Shown here piece by piece: positions 42,176-48,359 of a stretch of DNA of 48,359 bases (positions are counted from its first letter, which is position 1; every line of letters starts with the position of its first letter). The notes below the pieces were generated by a model that was not told the origin of the DNA, did not search any database, and worked only from the letters and a program-made list of their open reading frames with translations. Position numbers and translations under genes: made by a program. The stretch spans positions 1-48,359 of the forward strand of contig JACVCS010000022.1 of assembly GCA_016741915.1 (NCBI GenBank), given 5' to 3'. The DNA is from Phycisphaerales bacterium (GTDB lineage: Bacteria; Planctomycetota; Phycisphaerae; Phycisphaerales; UBA1924).

Positions 42176-43237
42176 ATGCGGATCATCCTTGCGAATCCTC
42201 GCGGCTTCTGCGCCGGTGTACATATGGCGGTGGACGTGGTCGATCAGCTGCTCGACCTTGAGGGCAGCGACGGGCCCAAGGTCTACGTCTATCACGAGAT
42301 CGTCCACAACAAGCACGTTGTGCAGCGGTTCATCGACCGCGGGGCGAAGTTCGTTGAGGACCTTGAGGACGTCCCCGAGGGGTCGATCGTGGTCTTCAGC
42401 GCCCACGGCGTCTCGCCCGCCATCCGCGAAGTCGCCCGCAAGCGGAACCTCACCTCCGTCGACGCGACGTGCCCGCTGGTGACGAAGGTGCACAGCGAGG
42501 CGATCCGCTATGCCAAGCAAGGGTATCAGATTCTGCTGGTCGGTCACGAGGATCATCAGGAGATCATCGGCACCCGCGGCGAAGCCCCCGAGGCGACGCA
42601 GGTTGTGGAGAGCCCCGAGGACATCGCGAACCTGAAGATCATCGATCCGAACAAGCTCGTGTACCTGACGCAGACGACGCTGAGCACCGACGACGCGGGG
42701 GTGATCATCGACGCGCTGAAGAAGGCGTTCCCGAACATCAAGGAGCCGCCGGGGAGCGACATCTGCTACGCGACGACGAACCGCCAGCACGCCGTGCGGC
42801 AGATCGCCCCGGAGTGCGACGTGGTGCTCGTGGTGGGGAGCAAAAACAGCAGCAACTCGGTTCGGTTGACGGAGATCTCGGAGAACGTTGGCGTCAAGGC
42901 GTTCCTGCTCGACGATGTTCGCGAGTTGCGTGATGACTGGTTTGCGCACACGCCCGGGCACGGGCATGATGCGACGGTGCTTTTGACGGCCGGCGCCAGC
43001 GCGCCGGAGGATCTGGTGGCGGAGATCTGCCGAACGCTTCTGAAGAAGTACGGCGGGCAGCTTGAGCAGCGCGACATCGTGCCCGAGGATGTCGAGTTCG
43101 GCCTGCCCGCGACGCTGAAAAAGCTGATGCGTGAGAAGGGGATCGATCCGGAAGGCCGAAAGATCCGCGTGGGGAACTGGCAGATCACCGAGGCGACGTA
43201 CGGTGCGGTGCCGCTGACGGTCAGCGCGAAGGGCTGA
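42176..43237 (+). CDS. ispH: 4-hydroxy-3-methylbut-2-enyl diphosphate reductase
   Basis: A 353-aa iron-sulfur enzyme of the MEP pathway producing IPP and DMAPP. The three cluster cysteines are in PRGFCAGV (residue 12), DATCPLVTKVH and SDICYATTNRQ. VVFSAHGVSP and SKNSSNSVRLTEI are further LytB/IspH motifs. The start is ATG 42176 since MRIILANPRGFCAG is the usual N-terminus. About 50 C-terminal residues (EDVEFGLPATLKKL onward) exceed the Escherichia coli form. It is divergent from the hpnCDE operon. Confidence 0.96.
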   Translation: MRIILANPRGFCAGVHMAVDVVDQLLDLEGSDGPKVYVYHEIVHNKHVVQRFIDRGAKFVEDLEDVPEGSIVVFSAHGVSPAIREVARKRNLTSVDATCPLVTKVHSEAIRYAKQGYQILLVGHEDHQEIIGTRGEAPEATQVVESPEDIANLKIIDPNKLVYLTQTTLSTDDAGVIIDALKKAFPNIKEPPGSDICYATTNRQHAVRQIAPECDVVLVVGSKNSSNSVRLTEISENVGVKAFLLDDVRELRDDWFAHTPGHGHDATVLLTAGASAPEDLVAEICRTLLKKYGGQLEQRDIVPEDVEFGLPATLKKLMREKGIDPEGRKIRVGNWQITEATYGAVPLTVSAKG

Positions 43238-43354
43238 GCCAGCGCGAACGGGCTTTCGGACTGTGAACGAGAGTTGATCGCAAACACATCAACAGACGCA
43301 CGGGTGTTGCGTGCTGCTTTGCAATGCTTCTGCGGCTTGTCCCGCGGCGGTTGG

Positions 43355-44542
43355 TCAGTCTTTAAAGTGGAAGGCCGGGCCGGCGAAGGTGTTGGGCTTT
43401 CGCACCGCGACGGCGAAGATGAGCCCGGTCATGATCCAGAGGGCGATCATGCTGGAGCCGCCGTAGCTGACGAAGGGGAGGGTGAGCCCGATGACCGGCG
43501 CGACGCCCACGACCATGCCGATGTTAATGGCGACCTGACAGAAAACGAAGGTGGCGAGGCCCACGCAGAGGAGTCGCCCGAAGCCGTCTTTGGTGAAACT
43601 CGCGGTGAGCATCGCGCCAAGGAGCCAGAGGGCCATGAGGGCGATCACGCCCAGCCCGCCGACAAGCCCGAAGCGGGCGACGACGACGGCGAAGATCATG
43701 TCGTTGTGCCGTTCGGGGAGGCGGCTGTAGCGCACGACAGCGCGGGCTTGCGCGTCGGTGTAACCCCCCCACTGCCCCGCGCCCAGGACCGTGCGAGCGG
43801 TTTCGGGTTGTGTGCTGGTGGCGGTCTGCACACGGGCCTGATCGGTGAAGGCGTAGTACGCGTCGAGTACGCGCTGACGCTGATAGGGCTTCAGCAAGGG
43901 CCAGGCGGCGGGGGCGGTGAGCGTCGCGAGTGCCACAACCAGCAGCAGGTGCTTCAGCCGTGCGCCCGCGGCGACCAGCACCGCGAAGAGCACGGGGATG
44001 AAGAGGATCGCCATGCCCAGGTCGGGCTGAAGGAAGATCAGGCCCATGGGGATGGCGGTGATGATCGCCGGTGGAATCAACCCCAGCAGCGTGCGGTGAT
44101 TCTCACGCACGCGGAGATAGTCGGCCATGACGAGCACATACGCGATCTTCGCAAGCTCGCTGGGTTGAAGGTCGATGGATCCGAAGTTGATCCAGGCGCG
44201 CACGCCGTTGCGGGGGTAGACGATCGAGCTGGGCACGAAGGGCACCAGCAGGAAGACGAGCATCACCAGGCACACGCCCAGCACGGGCCAGGCGATGAAG
44301 CGGAGCTTGCGGTAATCCGGAAACGCCACCACCGCCGCGGCGATCAGCCCCGCGAAGAGAAAGACCAGGTGTTTGATCGCACGCGCGGAGAGATCGCCCG
44401 GCACCGTGGGCGCGGTCATCTGCGAACCCACGTCGATGCAGTAGACCCCGATGAGCGAGAGCAACACGCCCGCAACGACGCACAGCCACGCGGGGTTGGC
44501 CAGCGTGGCGTCCTTGCCGAAGATGCGTTCGGTGATGGTCAT
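43355..44542 (-). CDS. rodA: Rod shape-determining protein RodA (SEDS glycosyltransferase)
   Basis: A 395-aa SEDS family peptidoglycan polymerase with about 10 membrane segments. GVRAWINFGSIDLQPSELAK is the family signature; LIFLQPDLGMAILFIPVL and LPFVSYGGSSMIALW are the other blocks. It overlaps the mrdA stop by 4 bases, giving the classic PBP2-RodA elongation pair. Presence shows that this planctomycete has cell-wall elongation machinery. It converges with ispH, with 117 featureless bases between. Confidence 0.94.
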   Translation of the reverse strand: MTITERIFGKDATLANPAWLCVVAGVLLSLIGVYCIDVGSQMTAPTVPGDLSARAIKHLVFLFAGLIAAAVVAFPDYRKLRFIAWPVLGVCLVMLVFLLVPFVPSSIVYPRNGVRAWINFGSIDLQPSELAKIAYVLVMADYLRVRENHRTLLGLIPPAIITAIPMGLIFLQPDLGMAILFIPVLFAVLVAAGARLKHLLLVVALATLTAPAAWPLLKPYQRQRVLDAYYAFTDQARVQTATSTQPETARTVLGAGQWGGYTDAQARAVVRYSRLPERHNDMIFAVVVARFGLVGGLGVIALMALWLLGAMLTASFTKDGFGRLLCVGLATFVFCQVAINIGMVVGVAPVIGLTLPFVSYGGSSMIALWIMTGLIFAVAVRKPNTFAGPAFHFKD

Positions 44543-47103
44543 GGCGTGGCGGTCGAACCGGTCGGCGTGCTCGCTCGGCTGAGCGGTTTGCTCGCGGCGG
44601 CGCTGGTGAGGTATCCCTCATCGACAAGGGCTTTGATGATCTGGTTGCAGAGCGGGCCCGAGACCCGCCCGCCGCTGCCGCCGCGCTCGACGATCAGGCT
44701 CACGGCATATTTCGGGCGTTGGCCTTGCTCACCCACGAGGACGACGAACCAGGCGTGATCGACGCTGATCGGTCGGCCGAACTCGTCGGAGAGGGCCCGG
44801 CCGTTCTCATCGCGGGCGCGGAAGCCCGAGTCGGCGGTGCCGGATTTGCCCCAGACTTCGACCCCGGGGATGTTGAAGATGTCCTCGCGGCGGTTGTTCT
44901 CAAGGGTGATGTGGTGCCCTGTGCCGCGGTCTTCGCGAACACTTCGGCGGAGGCCTTCGAGGGCGAGCTCGACCGAACGCGGGTTGAAGTTCAGGTTGCT
45001 GGTGATGAGCGGCGCGTCGATCATCAGGCGCGGGAGGACGTGGATGCCGCCGCGGGCGAGGGTGGCGTAGGCGTTGGCGGCGTGGAGGGGCGTCCACGCG
45101 ACGGGGCCTTGCCCGATGCCCATGAGCGTGGCTTCGCTGAGCGAGAGGGTTTGGCGCGTGCGGTCGGATGTGCCGCGGCGGAGCGGTTCCGGAGCGCCGA
45201 TCTCGGCGCGGTCCTCGTCGGAGAGTTCGTCGGTGGGCCCGGGCTCGGCGGACTTGACCAATCGACCGGCGATGCCTGTGAACTGAGGCCCGACGCCCAG
45301 CATGGGTTGTTGGGCGTTCGGCCCGCAGCCGAGGCGTTCAAACCACGCGCCGATGCGCTCAGGCCCGAGGGCACGCCCGACGCTGTAGAAGTAGATGTTG
45401 CAACTCGCCATGATCGCGTCGCTGGCGTTGAGCATGCGCCCGAGTTGCGCGGTGTGGGTCGTGTGCGGCGGCTGCTTGTAGATCCAACAACGGAAGAGGT
45501 TCGGCTGATCCGGGTACAGATGCCCCGTGCAGGCGATGGCGCGGTCGACGTCGAACAAACCTTCCGCCACCGCGGCGCAGTAGAGCAGCGGCTTGACGAT
45601 CGAGCCGGGCGGGTAGGGCTTGGCGATGGCTCGGTTGAGCGCGGGCATGTCCTCGCTGGCTTCGAAGACCGTCTCGGGCTCTTCGCGAAGTGTTCGTCGC
45701 GAGAACGTGGGCGTTGAGACCATCGCCAGCACGTCGCCCGTAGCGACCTCGATGATCACGGCCGCCCCGTGCAGGGGCGTGTTGACGGGCAGGGCCTTGT
45801 TCTTCTGCCAGGGTTGAACGACCGCGAGGCCGACCTCGGGGCTCATGAGTGCTTGCACGCGGGCCTGCAGCGCCGCGTCGATGGTGAGCTTGACGTCGCG
45901 CCCGAGCGTGCGTTCGGAGCGGGTGCTTTCACCGGTGTCGAGGCGGTCCAGGACGCTGCCACGCAGGCCGCGGAGGGCCTGTTCCTGCGACCATTCGATC
46001 CCCGACGCGCCGGCGTTGTCGCCGGCGAGGTACGCGCCGGGGTCGGCCGAGCCCGGCGCGTCGGCGGCATCGGCGGCGCGGCGCTCGGCCTGCCAGATGC
46101 GGAGCTCTTCTTCACTGGGCGTGCGGCGCGGGCCGGCGCCGATGACGCCCAGTTCGCGCACGCGGCTGCGCCACCAGAGGTCCTGATCCAATGCCCGCTG
46201 ACGCATCCACCCGACGATGCTCGTCGCCACGCCCTCGACGCGCACGTCGATCGGCTCGCTGGAGCGCAGCGGGCCGGGGAAGGTGGAACGGTCGATCTGG
46301 ATGATGTGGTTCTCGAAGGGGTAATCGCGCCCGGTGCCGTCGATAAGGTGCAGCCCGGGCATCCAGAAGCCCGAGGCGTCGGCGTTCGTCGGCGGCTTGG
46401 CTTTGCTGGAGGTGCTCAGCGGGAAGCGGAAGGCGGTCTCGTCGTCGACGTCGTGGAGGATGACGTGCGAGGTGACCTGCTCGCGGATGGGTGCCGCCAC
46501 GCGCGCGGTTGGGACTTCCTGATACGCCATCTCTTCGGTGAGTTCGAAGCCTTCGTTGATCTGGTCTTCGAGTGCGCGGCGCTGGGCTTCCCACACCGTA
46601 CTCGCGCGGCGGGTCACCTCGGCGACGATGTCGTCGCGACGCTGCTGGATCTCTTCTGTCGGCACGCCCGCGAGCACCGCGAAGCGTTGCCACGCGTCGT
46701 CGAGCAGTTTCGTGAATCGCTCGGCGTGCTTGGCGATGGCGGCCTCGCGCTGCGGAGGGGACAACTGTCGCCACGCCGCGGCGCCGATTTCCTTTCGCGC
46801 GGCGTCGCCGGCCTGCTGATAGGCCCACTGCCCGCTGATGACGCTGTAGTCCACCGCGATATCGAACCCGGGCCGATCGACGGCCAGCACGCGCCCCTTG
46901 CGGTCGAGGATCTTGCCGCGGATCGTCGGCTCCCAGTGCCGCGTGACCAGGCGGCTCTCGGCCTTGGTGCGAAGCTCGGGGCCTTTGGTGGTGGTGAGGT
47001 AAATCAGCCGCGCGACGGCGGGGGTCATCGCCAGCCCCGCGAGCGCGCAGAGCAGGGCGACGCGACGATGGAAAAGCTCCGGCAGCAGTCCGTTGCTGGC
47101 CAT
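44539..47103 (-). CDS. mrdA: Penicillin-binding protein 2 (elongation transpeptidase)
   Basis: An 854-aa class B PBP cross-linking peptidoglycan with RodA. One N-terminal membrane anchor (about 13-35) is followed by TIRGKILDRKGRVLAVDRPG. Catalytic motifs: S501-I-V-K504 in PPGSIVKPL, S567-C-N569 in MASCNIYFY, and K753-S-G755 in WGKSGTADS, with Ser where KTG is usual. It is about 220 residues longer than the Escherichia coli protein; most of the excess is in the N-terminal pedestal (about 60-370), rich in Glu, Arg and Ala. Start ATG 47103. Confidence 0.94.
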   Translation of the reverse strand: MASNGLLPELFHRRVALLCALAGLAMTPAVARLIYLTTTKGPELRTKAESRLVTRHWEPTIRGKILDRKGRVLAVDRPGFDIAVDYSVISGQWAYQQAGDAARKEIGAAAWRQLSPPQREAAIAKHAERFTKLLDDAWQRFAVLAGVPTEEIQQRRDDIVAEVTRRASTVWEAQRRALEDQINEGFELTEEMAYQEVPTARVAAPIREQVTSHVILHDVDDETAFRFPLSTSSKAKPPTNADASGFWMPGLHLIDGTGRDYPFENHIIQIDRSTFPGPLRSSEPIDVRVEGVATSIVGWMRQRALDQDLWWRSRVRELGVIGAGPRRTPSEEELRIWQAERRAADAADAPGSADPGAYLAGDNAGASGIEWSQEQALRGLRGSVLDRLDTGESTRSERTLGRDVKLTIDAALQARVQALMSPEVGLAVVQPWQKNKALPVNTPLHGAAVIIEVATGDVLAMVSTPTFSRRTLREEPETVFEASEDMPALNRAIAKPYPPGSIVKPLLYCAAVAEGLFDVDRAIACTGHLYPDQPNLFRCWIYKQPPHTTHTAQLGRMLNASDAIMASCNIYFYSVGRALGPERIGAWFERLGCGPNAQQPMLGVGPQFTGIAGRLVKSAEPGPTDELSDEDRAEIGAPEPLRRGTSDRTRQTLSLSEATLMGIGQGPVAWTPLHAANAYATLARGGIHVLPRLMIDAPLITSNLNFNPRSVELALEGLRRSVREDRGTGHHITLENNRREDIFNIPGVEVWGKSGTADSGFRARDENGRALSDEFGRPISVDHAWFVVLVGEQGQRPKYAVSLIVERGGSGGRVSGPLCNQIIKALVDEGYLTSAAASKPLSRASTPTGSTATP

Positions 47104-47172
47104 GAAGAAAGCGTAGCCGGTTTCACCTCACGGCGCGCGTGTCCCCGTCCCCAAGCACCTTCCCCCTGTCTT

Positions 47173-47202
47173 CTGTGCCATGTGGCCCTGTGCCATGTGG
47201 CC
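47173..47202. repeat. 15-bp tandem duplication
   Basis: CTGTGCCATGTGGCC occurs twice in direct succession in the gap between mrdA and panB, next to a CGCAGAGG-type repeat. Confidence 0.75.
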
Positions 47203-47207
47203 CTGTC

Positions 47208-48107
47208 CTACTTCCGCCTCTGCGCCCTCTGCGTCTCTTTGTGAGAACTCTTCTTCATCGAGTACGGCGAAGCACCCACCGCGCGGCGGGCGACGCGGTC
47301 GACCCACGCCCGACCGGCCTTGATGAGCTCGTTGCCGAGTTGTGCCGCGGGCGCTGCGAAGACCGGGGGCGTGTCCGTCAGGCCCAGCAAATCCTGCAGC
47401 ACGAGCACCTGCCCGTGGCAGCGTGGCCCGGCGCCGATGCCGATCACCGGCACCTTCGCGATCTTCATCACCGCCGCGGCGGTCTCGTCGGGGACGGCCT
47501 CAAGCAGCAGCATCACCGCCCCGGCCTCCTGCATCGCTTCAACATCACGGACGATGGAAATGAGATCCTCGCGCGTGCGACCCGCCGACGAGTACGACCC
47601 GGTCATCATCACGCGCTGCGGGCGGCTGCCGACGTGGGCGACGACGGGAACCCCGGCGCGGGTCATTTTCTTGACCACGCCCGCAAACGACGCGTCGACC
47701 TCGAGCTTGACCAGATCCGCCTTCCCCTCGGTCAAGAACCGCCCGGCATTCCGCACGGCCTCGTCATCGGACGTGTGGTAGGACATGAAGGGCATATCGC
47801 CCATGACCAAAGGCCCGCCGGTGAACACAGCTTCCGCCCCACCCCCACCACTCATCGCCCCACGCTTCACGCCCGCCGTCAGGGCCAGCAGCACCTCCAG
47901 CGGCATATCGATCGTCCGCGAAAGGCCCAGCACCATCTCCGCGGCGGTATCCCCCACCAGCAGCACATGCACCCCCGCCCGCGCCAACCACCGCGCCGTG
48001 GTGGCGTCGTAGCAGGTCAGGCAGGCGAACGGCTCGGACAACTTCGAGAGCGCCGAAACGGTCAGACGCCGCGGAGTGTGTGATGGTGATGGGATGGGCT
48101 TTGACAT
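47208..48107 (-). CDS. panB: 3-methyl-2-oxobutanoate hydroxymethyltransferase
   Basis: A 299-aa enzyme for the first step of pantothenate synthesis (ketopantoate formation from ketoisovalerate). PFACLTCYDATTARWLARAG, LLVGDTAAEMVLG, GGAEAVFTGGPLVMGDMPFM and LLLEAVPDETAAAVMK fit the family, the last holding the catalytic Glu. The C-terminal SHKETQRAQRRK is encoded by a dispersed repeat, beyond the usual family end. ATG 48107 is preferred over in-frame codons to 48173, but no clear Shine-Dalgarno decides it. Confidence 0.93.
   Translation of the reverse strand: MSKPIPSPSHTPRRLTVSALSKLSEPFACLTCYDATTARWLARAGVHVLLVGDTAAEMVLGLSRTIDMPLEVLLALTAGVKRGAMSGGGGAEAVFTGGPLVMGDMPFMSYHTSDDEAVRNAGRFLTEGKADLVKLEVDASFAGVVKKMTRAGVPVVAHVGSRPQRVMMTGSYSSAGRTREDLISIVRDVEAMQEAGAVMLLLEAVPDETAAAVMKIAKVPVIGIGAGPRCHGQVLVLQDLLGLTDTPPVFAAPAAQLGNELIKAGRAWVDRVARRAVGASPYSMKKSSHKETQRAQRRK
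47211..47245 (-). repeat. CGCAGAGG-type repeat inside 3' end of panB
   Basis: Minus strand CTCACAAAGAGACGCAGAGG then GCGCAGAGGCGGAAG. It is read in frame as SHKETQRAQRRK. The first 11 bases match the unit at the end of the RluA-family gene exactly. Confidence 0.75.
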
Positions 48108-48184
48108 CGAAGAAGCGTAGTCGGTCAACGGTTTCTTCACGAGTTCAGCCGAGATGTGCTCGGTTCGGTGCAAGGCGAAGACGT

Positions 48185-48222
48185 ATTCACCACAGAGTCA
48201 CAGAGAGCACAGAGAAAACCAA
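48185..48222 (+). repeat. CACAGAG-type repeat, copy 3
   Basis: TTCACCACAGAGTCACAGAG continuing with AGCACAGAGAAAACC, the same unit as at 12097 and 15932 with A for G at several positions. It lies upstream of panB, next to two palindromic repeats. Confidence 0.8.
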
Positions 48223-48245
48223 AGCCGCGCAGAAGAGCGGTCTTT

Positions 48246-48300
48246 GGTGGCACGGCTCTCCAGAGCCGTGCGTTTGATGGAACATCTCTCCAGAGCCGTG
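48246..48300. repeat. Palindromic intergenic repeats, copies 5 and 6 in tandem
   Basis: Copy 5 (48246-48270) is GGTGG plus the perfect hairpin CACGGCTCTCCAGAGCCGTG. Copy 6 (48277-48300) is degenerate: ACATCTCTCCAGAGCCGTG with two lost pairs. Direct neighbours in the same orientation, starting about 24 bases after a CACAGAG repeat. Confidence 0.8.
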
Positions 48301-48359
48301 TGAGCGAAAACCGAATCACTCAAGAGAACCGCGCACCGACACCCCCCACTCCCCCACCC

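Noticed and set aside
43274-44758. 494-codon plus-strand frame over rodA
   Set aside because: Glu/Gly/His-rich shadow; rodA motifs are unambiguous on the minus strand.
45769-47244. 491-codon plus-strand frame over mrdA
   Set aside because: No recognisable domain and complete overlap with a PBP2 that has all catalytic motifs.

Overview
The window looks like one end of a contig (it opens with 46 G residues) from a GC-rich Planctomycetota genome, most likely class Phycisphaerae. This is inferred from the gene repertoire: a PEP-CTERM type secreted protein, an H-X9-DG style pseudopilin-like protein, dockerin-like Asp-rich repeats, a NagB/PIG-L fusion, GHL10 type glycosidase-like proteins, the HpnCDE squalene route, and repeat families of the CACGGAG/CACAGAG kind. 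No rRNA, tRNA, CRISPR array, transposase or phage gene was seen.

Layout. 47-5843 (+): the end of a tandem PTPS/QueD-like protein, tyrS with an unusual AT-rich in-frame insert, and a GH38 alpha-mannosidase. 5848-13287 (-): a carbohydrate uptake locus made of a GntR/LacI-type regulator, a pseudopilin-like protein, a lipoprotein solute-binding protein, two CUT1 permeases and an FAD oxidoreductase; no ATPase subunit is present. 13394-23898 (-): a secreted PEP-CTERM protein, three Gfo/Idh/MocA oxidoreductases, a DUF2339 membrane protein, a TIM-barrel sugar isomerase and a glucosamine-6-phosphate deaminase fused to a PIG-L deacetylase. 24021-31376 (+): two GHL10-type secreted proteins (one with a phosphodiester glycosidase domain and dockerin-like repeats), a ROK kinase and a secreted propeller-like/Ig protein with Cys-rich C-terminal repeats.

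31555-48107 is mostly housekeeping: 6-phosphogluconolactonase, an RluA-type pseudouridine synthase, HemW, an FHA protein, a zinc-ribbon membrane protein coupled to a small metallopeptidase, a secreted EEP nuclease/phosphatase-like protein, hpnE-hpnD-hpnC (squalene from farnesyl diphosphate) divergent from ispH, rodA-mrdA for wall elongation, and panB.

How it fits together. The sugar genes suggest capture and breakdown of complex, probably amino-sugar or mannose containing, glycans. A shared AT-rich motif (core TTnTAGAA, often extended to GGTAAGnTTnTAGAAGACTT) sits upstream of the regulator gene, the NagB fusion and three secreted protein genes. I propose it as the operator of the GntR/LacI regulator, which would make these genes a scattered regulon. 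The most unusual single signal is the low-GC, 47-codon insert inside tyrS. Two dispersed repeat families are also present; one forms perfect hairpins with a compensatory base change, and members of the other have been read into the C-termini of two unrelated proteins.
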